Origin: Aquilaria yunnanensis
Lineage: Eukaryota > Streptophyta > Magnoliopsida > Malvales > Thymelaeaceae
NCBI GenBank assembly: GCA_039654915.1
Contig: CM077599.1
Span: 78,274,001 to 78,338,000, forward strand
DNA: 64,000 bases
Direction of reading: 5' to 3'
In this document: positions 1 to 10,974 of the stretch, piece by piece
How positions within the stretch are numbered: the stretch's first letter is position 1
Layout of the letters: each line of letters opens with the position of its first letter
Position numbers and translations under genes: made by a program
Notes under the pieces: model-generated
Database searches by the model: none
What the model was told of the DNA's origin: nothing
The model's input: only the letters and a program-made list of their open reading frames with translations

Positions 1-954
1 ATCAACAGGATGTAAAGAGAACTCTAATTTTTAATGAAAATGACATTGTCACAACATTGCCTATAGACTTATGGTTAACTATCAATATATATCATGTTTC
101 CTAAATAGGTGTATCTTTAAATTTAGATGCAATTTATCTAACATAAAAGAAAACATAATCATTTCTTGAAGCCAACCCATTGTGAAGCATGGGCTTCATT
201 TCTAGTATATATAATTTCCCAAATTGTACGATTTAATTCTTTATTCTAGAAATATTTTCCATTTACTTTTTCTATCGCCCACTAAAGTTCTATTAATACA
301 GATTGTTTTCTCTTGCAGCTTAATAAAGGTTGCATCCACTTAGAAAACTCAAGAAAAAAAATGATATTCATCCATCATAAACGTAATGGGTTACGATAAA
401 CAATTATTTATATTACTACTACAAATGATTTACTCCATTCGTATCATATTTTTTTAAACATTTGATTTTGTTGAATAGTTTTACTTAAATTTATTCATAT
501 TATTGCTTATTAGAAAAAAATTTTAAAAAATTTATTCAGAAACTTAGGTTTTTATTAACCATTTATATATAAAGATTTTTTTATTTATATACTAAAATGT
601 TGAAAATAAAAAAATCATAAATTAATTACTGAATAGTGAATTTTGCAAAGAACCTAGAACAAAAGGAGTAATAACTATTACATGTGTTTCATTTATTGAA
701 AATGGTTTTCAAAAATTTGTATCACCAACATAATTTTGATATGTAAACATTTTACATTTTGGATTTGTTTCTCAAAGATTAACTTCCTAAGATGTGGTCA
801 TGTATTAAAGCTAAGGCTGAGGATAAAATACTCCTGGATCATGCACTACGCCTATACTTTCGTGATATTTAAGAAATTACCTCCATGCCTTGATGATGGA
901 GTGAGGGTTAAAGTGAAATATATACATGTAATTGCAAACTACCTCAAGTTTTAA
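1..954. other. AT-rich intergenic DNA, no gene seen
   Basis: Strongly AT-rich sequence with many short poly-A and poly-T runs. The only open frame over 60 codons (736-954, plus strand) has low-complexity composition and no domain I recognise, so I treat it as chance. No RNA gene or transposon end was recognised here. Confidence 0.6.
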
Positions 955-2300
955 GACCCTCCAAACCTACACCACAAGTGCACGATTGTTGCTTATAGTG
1001 TGGCAAGTAGGGGTCGATCCCACAATGATAAGTTTGTATCTATTGACAATTACCACTTATTGTGGAAATAACCTTAGCTAGACAATCAAAGATAAGAGAT
1101 AAAAGAGACTAATTAAATTTAAATTATACTACAACTAAACAAGAGCAAACATAAAACAATGTAATTTTGGATTTTTGATAAATTAATGAAAACTTACTTT
1201 CTAGGAGTTTCACTACTTAACTTGATTAGCTAGTGAATTATGGCTAATGTCTTGATTTTCTTACTTGTTGGTAAACTGATTTAATTGGACCCCTTACTTT
1301 TCTAAGTTAAGGGTCACTCTTTTAAGTTTGAGCTAGAATAGACTATCATCTTATCCTAGCCCAAGACAGGCGTTACAAGTTCAATTTATCTCCACCTAGT
1401 GTCCTAAACTATTCTCCCAACAAGCCCATGGTCACCACACTAATCTCTTATTTCCAATTTTTCTTAATCTTTCCCAAGACTTAAGTAAAATCTAAGTTGC
1501 AATTAACTAGGGTCTTTAATCAATCAACATAATAATAAGCTCAAGGAGAGGAGTAAACAAGAATTGAAGGAAAATTTGAGACAAATAACTATTCATTCAA
1601 CTAGCATAACCATGTCAAGTAGCTATATCCATAAAAAGTGCAAGAGAAACTACTTTATTCTCAAACTAAAAGAAAACATAAAAATAGAAGAAATGGCTTC
1701 CATAGCTAGCTACAAGAAAAAGGAAAGAAAGAACCAAAGTGGACTTAGTAGAACTTGATCCCTGAAGTCTTCAAGGAAGTCTTCTTAAGCCCTCAAAGCC
1801 TTCTCCAAGTGAACTCTCTAATGGTAGCCTCCTCTAAGAGAAAAAATAAAAGAATGAAAAAGATGGTGCTCTACCCTTCTTACATTCAAAAGATGTTTTT
1901 CTTCTCCTTTAATCCTAGCTTTCTACCTTTTCTCTAAGAAGTTGTGATCTTTGCGACCTTTTAAAGGGTCAATTGGAAGGTAGGTTGGTGAGAATTGAGG
2001 CTCACTTAATGTAGAAATGATCCTAAGTCCTAAAATGGTCCTCCTTTTCATGTCTGGACAAAGTGCGATTACACTTCTAATGGTACGGTCGCATTTCCAC
2101 CTCTCGGGTTAGTTTTACAGTTTCATAGTGTGATCGCACTTTTTATTCATTTCACACAGCTTCAGTGCCCTTCAATATTTTGAGCATAACTTGTGTTACG
2201 GGTGTCCAATTAAGACGAGTCAAGAATCTACGTGAAGCTAAGAAAAAATGCTACAACTTTCATTCTTTGACCAAAGCCTAAACCTATCAATAAATGGTTC
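955..2300. repeat. Unclassified repeat-like segment
   Basis: The block opens near a phrase ending GGGGTCGATCCCAC (about 1012-1025), a kind of sequence I associate with dispersed plant repeats. It ends near 2100-2290 with several GTGCGAT / GATCGCAC half-palindromes around 2061-2145. There is no coding domain, no clear LTR pair and no terminal inverted repeat. Short open frames at 1564-1758 and 1755-1937 look non-coding. The repeat class is unknown and the call rests on texture only. Confidence 0.25.
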
Positions 2301-2542
2301 GAAATTGGCCTGTAGGATACCCCTCTTCTAAGCTTTCTGTGTCTTCATTTCTCTTGGCCTGCTCCTTTATTTCTTCATCCAAATGTGCCTCAAATTTATG
2401 TATATAACCACTCAAACTCTCAAGATATGCAATGTAACCTACAAAATATAAAATGCAACTAAAATCTAGCAAATTCAACAATAATTTAGCACAAAAGTAA
2501 GTAAAATATATAAGAACATCATGTGACTATCTTTTGAGCAGC

Positions 2543-2645
2543 AAATTTGTCTGAAGGAAACAACATTTTATAGAACTACACATTTGTTTGAAGAGAACAA
2601 CACTTTATAGAACAAAACATTTATCTGAAGAAAAAAACATTTCTT
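2543..2645. repeat. Short tandem repeat, about 38-bp unit
   Basis: Three imperfect units start at about 2543, 2581 and 2618. Each begins with a form of ATTTGTCTGAAG followed by AACAACATTTTATAGAAC. The third unit is truncated. No gene overlaps it. Confidence 0.55.
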
Positions 2646-2979
2646 ATGCTAATTCAAAGAATATTATTTACGGACAGTATTTCTTCCCAAATTAACAATA
2701 TTTTACAGAACACCAAATTTGTAATAATGGAATAGTAGAAGATGTCATACTCCATTGGTTTCTTTGATTATATGGCCAATGACGAGTTTGAGGCGGCATG
2801 AATTGAACTAACCATAGAAATATGTCCGATAAAGAGAAGATTGAAAGAGAAGATGCTACAATAGAGACAATCCTAGTGGTCGAGATTGCTGCCAGTAAGA
2901 GTTGGCTAAAGGAGTACGTTGATAGTAGTGGTAAGGTCTCGGCTTTATTTAGGGCCAAATATTGTTTTATTTCGTAGTG

Positions 2980-3240
2980 TTGTTCCATTCAGTCATAAGT
3001 GAAGTTTTATTCATACAAATTTGTTGCTCTATAATATACTATTCATTTTGTAAGATATGCTGTTTGTAATAAGTGTTATTCCATTTAGTAATAAGTGTTG
3101 TTTTATTTATATAAATGTATTATTCTATAATATGATGTTAATTTTATAAAATGTGTTGTTCGTAATAAATGCTATTCTGTTCAGTAATAAATATTGTTCT
3201 ATTTGGTAATAAGTGTTGTTTCAATTATACAAATATGTTT
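2980..3240. repeat. Tandem repeat, 96-bp unit, about 2.7 copies
   Basis: Unit 1 covers 2980-3075, unit 2 3076-3171, and a partial third unit begins at 3172. Each unit begins TTGTTCCATT-like, contains an AT-rich TCTATAATAT core and ends near GTAATAAGTG. Divergence between units is visible throughout, so the array is old. Confidence 0.6.
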
Positions 3241-3408
3241 ATATGCTATTTACTGCGTGGCCTTTCACGGCCCCTATATATAATGAGGCAATAAATGAAT
3301 TGGCGAGACGTAAGGCCTTCCGAAATCAGTGTGGAAATTAAGTTATTGTAATATTTACCAATAATAATTAAAAAAAAAACAAAACAAAACGAAAGAAGAA
3401 TACCTTGT

Positions 3409-3660
3409 CAGCTTGAGGAGATGGTACGGGCATTCATTGACAGGACGCAAAGCCTTTATAAATTTCCTCTATCTTACTTATTTTACTGTGGTTTGGATTT
3501 CATATTTTTGTTCTAGCAGGTTTAATAATGAATGTTACTTGTTGGCTGAATGCAACCAAAAGGAGTGAAATGCGTATTTTATAAGTTTTGGCTAAATCAA
3601 AATTGTAAACCAAATTCGCCTTCAACCAACAAAATATGCCAAAAATAAGCATAAATATAA
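3409..3660. repeat. Dispersed repeat, copy 1 (second copy at 19691-19910)
   Basis: This stretch aligns by eye, in the same orientation, with 19691-19910. Shared landmarks in order are GAGATGGTA, CATTGACRGG, AAGCCTTTAT, a TTTGAATTTCATATTTTTGTTCTAG-type phrase, AAATGCAACCAAAAG and CAACCAAATATKC. Several indels separate the copies. Neither copy has an open frame or recognisable ends, so the family is unknown. Confidence 0.5.
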
Positions 3661-3799
3661 ATGAAAAATCAAGTTCAAAGCATGTAAATGAGAAAAAGAT
3701 GAACACGGAGAAGATAAGGCACCAGATTTAGTTCATTCATTTTTAACGTCCAATAAAATTCATCATATTATTCTCCATTTTACAAATTAGGTACTTTAG

Positions 3800-4225
3800 A
3801 CAGCTTTCCCTGAACTTTGATTAATGTTAAGTTCACAAATGAGGATTGAAAATCTACACTTTTCTCATATTTTTGTTATATTTTCTGACAGTAGCTTCTT
3901 AAATTCTAATTTAAATTCTCTGGTAATTGTATTATAATAATTTCAAGTTATTTGATATTTTTCTTATGGCTAATTGATATTAAAAAAAAAATACTATTTC
4001 ACATTTATAAAGAGAAAAAAATTGATAATTTAAAATGTCTATTAACTGTCAAAAAAAAAATCAAAATGTAATAAAATTTTCTGTAAATAGTTGCCCAAAA
4101 ATTCAAATTAGAATTTTAGATATTGTACTCAGAAAGTGTAAAAGGAACAACGAAAAAGTGTAAATTCCAAACTTTTAAGGTGTAATTGTAATATCAACCA
4201 AAGTTCAGGGGCTAACTATAACTTA
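3800..4225. mobile_element. Degenerate MITE-like element
   Basis: The left arm CCCTGAACTTTGATT (3808-3822) is the imperfect inverted complement of the right arm AACCAAAGTTCAGGG (4196-4210). The interior is about 370 bp of AT-rich non-coding DNA. Arms of the type CCCCTGAACTTTGG are common at the ends of plant MITEs. I could not find a convincing target duplication, so limits and superfamily are uncertain. Confidence 0.4.
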
Positions 4226-4570
4226 TCTCTTATAAATTTACTTTACACATTAAAAGCTGGTTTGGGTGCCTTTCGGGTCCTGAGAAAGCAAACATTTCCA
4301 CTTTTCTATACTATAGAATATCCTTTGCCAAACCTAGACTTATTTAGAATGCTTCTTCAGTTTAAACAAAAAAAAACTGAAAAATTGAAACAATCTGAAA
4401 TTTTGGTTCGGGTTATTCAGTTTTTTGGTTTCCTTTTGGTTGAAACTGAATAACAAAAAATTTAGTTTTAGTTTGGGTTACATTTGCGCTCTTGTTTTTT
4501 GTGTTCTTATGTGAAGAGTTAAATTTAACACCGTTTAAATCTTGCCACCCATATGATCCACCTTTTGCAT

Positions 4571-4796
4571 CATCAGCCTTGGTCGAATCTTGGTTCAAAT
4601 AAATTGAATTACACACCTTATACTCAAAGGCAATGCAGTGATGTAGCAAAAAGAATGGTCATGCTTGTTTATTATATGTCCATAATCTTTCTGTCTTCCC
4701 CTTTTTCAGGGCATATATCCTTGAAATGTATTCATAAGCTTTTTTCTACTTAATTAGCTTTCAATGAATAGCAATATGATTCCCACAGCAATAATT
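4571..4796. repeat. Direct repeat, copy 1
   Basis: Shares about 220 bp with 5272-5490, beginning CAGCCTTGGTCGAATCTTGG and ending AATATGATTCCCACAGCAAT. The two copies are separated by about 475 bp. The ends are not TG...CA, so this is probably a local duplication and not an LTR pair. Confidence 0.65.
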
Positions 4797-5271
4797 TTCT
4801 TCTTCAAGGGCTGATTTGTCACAGTACCTTCATCTGTACCAAATACTTTTTTTAGCATTTTTATGGATGAGTTTACATCAACTAAACCGAGGAAGGTAGG
4901 CTTGGAATCAAAACTATTTGGACAAGTAGGCACAAATTCAAGCCCATGAAAAATTGTATGGTAGAATTTACAAATATATGCGTAACTGATGAAGTTGATT
5001 GAGAATTATGCAAATTTTTATGCATGATAAGTCTTTGTTTGCCTGTTAAAAGTCGAATATCTTGACCACAACGGAGAAAGATGGAGAAAAGTAGTTTGCA
5101 TGTTTATACTATGAGGCCTACGTGCATTGTAGGGGGCTGATAAATAGTTTGTGTATTTACATTATGACAACGCAGCACATGGCTATAAGTCAACTAGTGG
5201 GAGGGGGTGCTTGATAGTTATAAATAGTTCTTCTCACTCATTTGGTTAGCGTGTTTGTGTATCCAACCTTT

Positions 5272-5490
5272 CATTAGCCTTGGTCGAATCTTGGTCCAAA
5301 TAAATTAAATTACACACCTTATTCTCAAAGGCAACACAATGATGCACCAAAAAGAATGGTCATGGTTGTTTATTATCCATTTTTCTTTCTACTCCTTTTT
5401 TGTGGCATATATCCTTGAAAATGGATTCATCAACTTTTTCCTCTTAATTAACTTTCAATGAATAGCAATATGATTCCCACAGCAATAATT
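5272..5490. repeat. Direct repeat, copy 2
   Basis: Partner of 4571-4796, same orientation, with scattered substitutions and small indels. No coding potential is visible in either copy. Confidence 0.65.
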
Positions 5491-6088
5491 CATTCATTTG
5501 GTTAGTCTATATGTCCTTGAGCATCACTAAGCAGAGAAGATCTCTGTATTGTGTGAGAGTGCACCACCTAAAAAGGTGCCATCATGTACCAAGTGGTGGA
5601 AAAGATGCTTGATGCATCATGTAGAGGTGTTTATTGTGCACAAGGAAGATGTATGTGAGAGAGAAAAGCCAAATATATAAAGGACAGAATATCAGGGTTG
5701 TAAAAAAAGAGAGAAGATTATTTTCAAAGAGTGAAGGGTTGTGCAAAGAAGCAGTGGCCAGACGGTGGGCAAAAGTGTGGTGGCCAAGTGATAATCATCA
5801 CCTGGCGGCCAGAAAGCAGAGTCTAAGAGGATTGTTGCTATCAACCGCTAAGCACAGTCGACCATAAAGGCCAGTGGAAACGATCGCTATAGCAACCATT
5901 ATTTTCTGTAGTGAAGAGCAACCACTAATAACGGTTGCCCCTACCTATCTCTATGATCTGTAAATTATTTAATTTAATTTTACTACATTATATATAAATT
6001 AACAAAACAGAATAAAAGCTCGAAGAATAGATTATATATAAGTAGAAAATATATGTCAGAAATTATTAATGAATTAATTAAAATATCC
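5491..6088. other. Intergenic, possible relic of another CACTA end
   Basis: No gene is seen. On the minus strand, position 5913 read backwards begins CACTACAGAAAATAATGG, like a CACTA terminus, and GCTATAGCGATCG lies just inside it. No matching partner end or target duplication was found, so only a relic is suggested. The 77-codon frame at 5634-5867 has no recognisable domain. Confidence 0.3.
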
Positions 6089-6109
6089 TTACACTACAAG
6101 AAAAACCGA

Positions 6110-6495
6110 ATTTAGCGACGGCTTAATTAGCAACGGCAAAAAACCATCGCTAATTAGCGACGGTTAATAGTCGGTAATATTCCGGTGAGACTTTAGCGAC
6201 GGCTGTTAGTCGCTAAATTTTAGTGACGGTTATGCGTTGCTAACTTAGTGACGGTTATGTGTCACTAACATTAGGGACGGCTTACCGTCGCTAATTTAGT
6301 GACGGTTATGCGTCACTAAATTTAGCGACGCATAACCGTCGCTAATTTAGTGACGGTTATGCGTCGCTAACATTAGTGACGGCTTACCGTCTCTAATTTA
6401 GTGATGGTTATGTGTCACTAAATTTAGCGACGCATAACCGTCGCTAATTTAGTGACGGTTATGCGTCACTAAATTAGCGACATGCGTCGCTAACA
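6110..6495. repeat. Left subterminal repeat array of the CACTA element
   Basis: Closely packed AGCGACGG and AGTGACGG units occur in both orientations, often as TTAGTGACGGTTATGCG followed by its near-complement. In CACTA elements such arrays are the binding sites of the accessory protein (TNPA in En/Spm). That role is known for the family and inferred here. Confidence 0.8.
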
Positions 6496-6975
6496 TTATA
6501 ATTGTATAATTATAATTTTTAATTTGATTAATTAAGCATACAAATCTCTAAATATTTTTTGAGTAATTAAGAAATAATCTATTTTACACATTTTATTTTA
6601 CTTATTGTTTATGTTAAATCTAGTGCAATAAAACTAGTTATTATTTTATATGTCACTTATTTAATTGTATAATTATAATTTGTAATTTGATTAATTCAGC
6701 ATACAAATCTCTAAACATTTTTTTAGTAATTAACAAATAATCTATTTAATGAAAATTAAATTAACGGATCATTAGTTTATTGTCACATGAGGCTTAATCA
6801 TTTATTACTATTTTATAATATTACTGTGGCATGGTTAACTTAAGACAAGTAGCGACGGCTATTAGTCGCTAAATTTTAGTGACGGTTTACCGTCGCTAAA
6901 TTAGTGACGGTTATGCGTCGCTAAAGTTAGCGACGGCGTACCGTCACTAATTTAGTGACAGTTTGTGACGGCTCT
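6494..6975. repeat. Internal CACTA duplication, copy 1
   Basis: An AT-rich spacer (6494-6721) starting CATTATAATTGTATAATTAT is nearly identical to 10219-10447. The following stretch with AATGAAAATTAAATT and a TAGCGACGGCTATTAGTCGC block (about 6750-6880) matches about 10819-10945. Copy 2 therefore carries roughly 370 extra bases with additional repeat units. A direct duplication, or a nested related element, would explain this. Confidence 0.7.
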
Positions 6976-7924
6976 CCTAGTTGATTAATCAAGTAAGTGT
7001 TCATTTTACTTTGATTAAGTGTTTATTAAATTAAGTACCTCAACTTAGCACTTTGATAAGCAAGTAAGGTAAGCTTAATTAAGTAAGTGAGTTCCTAAGT
7101 GTGATTTGCCATAGTTAAATCAAGACCATTAGTTATTCTAGCTTTTAGAACCATCCTTGAAAGTTTTGAGAACTTGTGGCACTAAGTGTGTTTTTGGGCC
7201 ATTTAAATCTTAAGTGGCTAAAGTGTCCAAGGAATCAAGTTTGAGAAGCTTTAAGCATCATTTAGAGAAAAGAAATGTGGTTTTGAGTGAGGGTTTAGTG
7301 ACCTATTTAAAGCAAATGAGAGTTTGTGGGCTTAAGTGCAAGAAAGGGGGAAGTTTACCTTAGTAGGGGGGGAGTTAGTTTAAGTTGGCTAAGTCTTCTT
7401 CCTTAGTCATTTGTTTTCCAATCACCATTTTCGTGGCTCCTCTTTCTACACCAATTTCACAGCCCAAAGCTTCATTTTCTTGCAAATTTCCATCAATTTA
7501 AGGAAGCCCAAGGTGTTGGTAGGAATCCTCAAGCTCATTTGTTGTTGTTCTAGCTCAAGTTGCTCTTTGGAAGCTAGTTTGGAACTCAAATTCATGGGTA
7601 AGCTTCTTAGGATCATTTGGATTGATTTTAGGTTGTTTCTAGAGCTAGAAATGGTCTTAGTTTGATTGGGTTGGATGGCAAATTGCATTGGTTTTAGGTG
7701 TGGAACTCAAGGAAGCTTAATTGAGCTAAGGAGGCTATGTTTCAATGCTTGCTTTTGTGGCTGAATTGAGGTAAGGGTTCAAGTAATTAAGCTCAAGTAA
7801 TGCATGGTTTGGTAGTTTTGTGGGAATGAGTTAGGAACAAGACCCATTTAGTTTGGATTAGAAATGAGAGAGTTTGAGCAGTTGGTGTGCAAGAACGCAG
7901 CTGTCGCGCAACGCAGAAAACTGC

Positions 7925-8042
7925 GTTGGCGCCGCAGTGCCAGAGGTATGTACATTGGCGCCGCAGTGCCAGAGGGCGATTTTGCACACAGAAAGTTTTG
8001 TTCTTTGGCGTTGCGTCAGGGGGCTTTGGCGCCGCAGCGCCA
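7925..8042. repeat. Four-unit GC-rich palindrome array in solo LTR 1
   Basis: Four degenerate copies of TTGGCGCCGCAGYGCCA lie within about 120 bp in an otherwise AT-rich LTR. The third unit is the most eroded. Three carry the half site TTGGCGCC, and one (TTTGGCGC near 8025) matches the E2F consensus TTTSSCGC. Equivalent arrays occur at 29071-29200, 36580-36698, 47493-47622 and 54830-54959. Confidence 0.75.
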
Positions 8043-8813
8043 GAGGTGACCTTAAGGAATTTTGGGCCATTTTTCTGGCCATCTTAAGAACAACTTAGAC
8101 TCTCAGTTTCTATTCCTAGGCTATTCTAAGACGTTCCGTAGCCTTGGTTGGGTCTAGAATTCATTCCTAGAGCGGGAATTGTGCATTATTTAAGAGGTAG
8201 TCAAGTTGTGTGGTTAAGAACAAAAGTGTGACTTGGTGGCTAAGTTATTCATAGTGCTTAAGCTTTTAGATGAGCATTAAGGGGATTTAAGTGGGTTTTT
8301 AGACTCTTTATTGGCCATATAGAGTGTCATTTACATATGGTCAATGAAGAGAAAAAAACCTAAGTCGATCCCAACCGAACCATTTGGTTTGGTAAGCGAG
8401 CCACTAGTAGTGTTCTGAGTTAAACCTTGAGGGTTTGGCTAGTTAAACCACATAGGAAGACTACCCTGTACAATAAGTTAAGGGTAAAGGCAGGTAAGTT
8501 TGAGATAGGTGACGACCTACTCTAGAACCCGTAAGTGGGACTTAAGTGAGGTAAAGTATCCGGGATACGAGGGCCAGTATCTCAAGTACCTCCGCCATTT
8601 GAGCTCACGGCAAAGTTTTAAGGCACCTAGAGTGCAGAAAGTCCCAAGTGCATATATTGTGTGCATTTCATACCATACATCCATACATTGCATATCTTAC
8701 ATATTGTTGATTGATTGAGTTGTTTGTTGATTGAATTGCTTGTTTGGTTGCTTGGTTGCCATATTTGCATAGTTTGCTGCATTTTTCCTTGCAGGTATTC
8801 AAGGGATCCTTAC

Positions 8814-8945
8814 TGAGTACTTTCAAGTACTCATTCCCTTAAGTTTTATTGTGCAGGTTCTAACTCCGGGCCTAATCACTAAGTGATAGTCGAGGCCTAA
8901 GTTTTCTGTTTTGCAGGTATTTCTCTTGAGAATCCTAGTGATTCT
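8814..8945 (+). other. Three consecutive hairpins in solo LTR 1
   Basis: H1 (8814-8833): stem TGAGTACTT / AAGTACTCA. H2 (8875-8887): ATCACT / AGTGAT. H3 (8929-8945): AGAATC / GATTCT. Each is preceded by a pyrimidine-rich stretch ending GCAGGT, like a 3' splice site. The chromovirus LTR at 46464 has hairpins at the corresponding places with different but still complementary stems. Confidence 0.65.
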
Positions 8946-9835
8946 AAGTTACTTGTGATATAAGTTATGTGCTAACCAAGTTTTGCCTTTACAGTGTAGA
9001 GGCTAAGAGTACACAAGAACAAGATCTAGTGAAGGGTTTACACTTGGAGCTTGGTATAGCTCAAGGTGGGACTCAAGTAGTTGATCTTAGTTAGTAGTTT
9101 TTGTCTCTTGTACATAGTACTTTGTGTACTAAGTAAGTTGCCTCTAATAGGATACATTGTGATGTAAATCCATCTTGTTACTTTTGGGTGCATGCTAGAG
9201 GTGTAATGTATGCACAAACTGTTACTTGTAGTTAAAGCAACCAGTATTTTCAAGGTCTTGGCACGTTTTATATATGTTTTAGTGAAATGCTCGAGCAATG
9301 TTTTTAATCCACGACTTATAAAAATTCGTTTGCATTGCCAGGACAGAAGCATGCATAACTTAAATTGAGTAGGCTAAGAAACTAGTTGCATATAAATTGT
9401 TTAATTTATATTGACAAGTAATAGTTAGCCAATAGTAACTAGTGGGATTCATAAATCCCTAAGGCCTACAAGGTTATGGGGCACTGGGGCCCCATTCCGC
9501 GACACAGTTGGCCGTCACTAAACTAAAAAAAATAAAAAAAAAGTTTGGGTTCTCATGTGGCTGTCATTTTTTATGATAAATTGTTATCTCATTGAATATA
9601 AATAATTAGTTCATGTGTACACTACCAGAAACATGTAAATATTATAGCTGAAAATTATGTGACGTCTCAAATTCTCACACAACATAAATTATTTCAGTTG
9701 ATATAATACAAATGTATTTAGATTGTAGATAGTTTTTTCCTCACGAAACAATTTTAAAATTAGACGAATTTTATTTACATTATTGAGATCCTTTTATCCA
9801 ACAAGTTGCTGTATCTTTACCATTATAACAAACAA

Positions 9836-10215
9836 TTTAGTGACGGTTATTCGTCGCTAACATTAGTGACGGCTTACCGTCGCTAATTTAGTGACGTTTA
9901 TGCGTCACTAAAATTTAGTGACGGCTTAAAGTCACTAATTTAATGACGGTTATGCGTCGCTAACATTAGTAACAGCTTACCGTCGCTAATTTAGTGACGG
10001 TTATGCGTCACTAAATTTAGCGACGCATAACAGTCGCTAATTTAGTGACGGTTGTGTGTCACTAAATTTAGCGACGCATAACCGTCGCTAATTTAGTGAC
10101 GGTTGTGCGTCACTAAATTTAGCGATGCATAACCGTCGCTAATTTAGTGACGGTTGTGCGTCATTAAATTTAGCGACTCATAACCGTCGCTAATTTTGTG
10201 ACTGTTATGCGTCGC
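9836..10215. repeat. Internal CACTA repeat array
   Basis: The same TTAGTGACGGTTATGCG and TTTAGCGACGCATAACCG units as in the left subterminal array, in alternating orientation and slightly more degenerate. It precedes the second copy of the AT-rich spacer and so is part of the internal duplication. Confidence 0.75.
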
Positions 10216-10218
10216 TAA

Positions 10219-10970
10219 CATTATAATTGTATAATTATAATTTTTAATTTGATTAATTAAGCATACACATCTCTAAATATTTTTTGAGTAATTAACAAAT
10301 AATCTATTTTACACATTTTATTTTACTTATTGTTTATGTTAAATCTAGTGCAATAAAACTAGTTATCGTTTTATATGTCACTTATTTAATTGTATAATTA
10401 TAATTTGTAATTTGATTAATTCAGCATACAAATCTCTAAACATTTTTTATTTTTTAACCTAGTGACGGATTACCGTCACTAACTTAGTGACTTATTGCCG
10501 TCGCTAAGTTAGTGATGGATTACCGTCGCTAAGTTAGTGACTTATTGCTGTCGCTAAATTAGTGATGTATTACCGTCACTAACTTAGCGACGACCGTCAC
10601 TAAGTTAGTGACTGATTGCCGTCGCTAAGTTAGTGACGGATTTCCATCACGAAGATAGTGACGGTTAGATGTCGCTAAAATTAAAAAAGGCCAAAAATAT
10701 TAATACTTCTCATGTAATAATTTTTTTTTATGCTAAATTGTCATTTATTGTAACATAAATATTTTTTTTAAATATATATACTGAAGTTTTATTGTGTACC
10801 TTAAAATCAGATAAATATTTAATGAAAATTAAATTCATGGACCAATGGTTTATTGTGACATTATACTTAACCATTTAATTATATATTATCATTTAATTAT
10901 GAATTAAGATAATATGTTAAGTAGCGACAGGTGTTAGTCGCTAGTTTTAAGCGACGAATTACCGTCGCTA
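10219..10970. repeat. Internal CACTA duplication, copy 2, with extra repeat block
   Basis: 10219-10447 matches 6494-6721. 10455-10680 is a block of AGTGACGGATTACCGTCGCTAA-like units not present in copy 1. From about 10819 the sequence again follows copy 1. The last repeat unit ends near 10970, directly before the Hsp70 5' leader. Confidence 0.65.
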
Positions 10971-10974
10971 GGCA

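Larger units (their letters stand above)
6964..9504 (+). mobile_element. Solo LTR 1 (Ty3/Gypsy chromovirus-related family)
   Basis: This 2,541-bp segment begins TGTGACGG and ends CCGCGACA (TG...CA termini). It is flanked by a 5-bp target duplication CAGTT (6959-6963 and 9505-9509). There is no internal gag-pol, primer site or second LTR, so it is a solo LTR left by LTR-LTR recombination. Copies of the same family lie at 28116-30646 and 35626-38155. Orientation is set by homology with the LTRs at 46464 and 53801. Landmarks inside: a palindrome array at 7925-8042 and hairpins at 8814-8833, 8875-8887 and 8929-8945. The insertion lies inside a CACTA repeat array. Confidence 0.93.

Noticed and set aside
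1012..1025. B-box-like GGTCGATCCC as a possible tRNA gene or SINE head
   Set aside because: No matching A box at the right distance, no cloverleaf and no poly-A tail.
4571..5490. Direct repeats as a small LTR (TRIM) element
   Set aside because: Repeat ends are not TG...CA, and there is no primer site, polypurine tract or target duplication.
7864..8098. Overlapping open frames on both strands rich in Ala, Arg and Gln
   Set aside because: They are shadows of the GC-rich palindrome array in solo LTR 1. Similar frames recur at the same place in solo LTR 3 and in the chromovirus LTRs, and none has a domain.
9621..9636. CACTACCAGAAACATG as the true left end of a separate CACTA element
   Set aside because: No inverted partner and no 3-bp duplicate could be paired with it, so it is only mentioned under the duplication finding.
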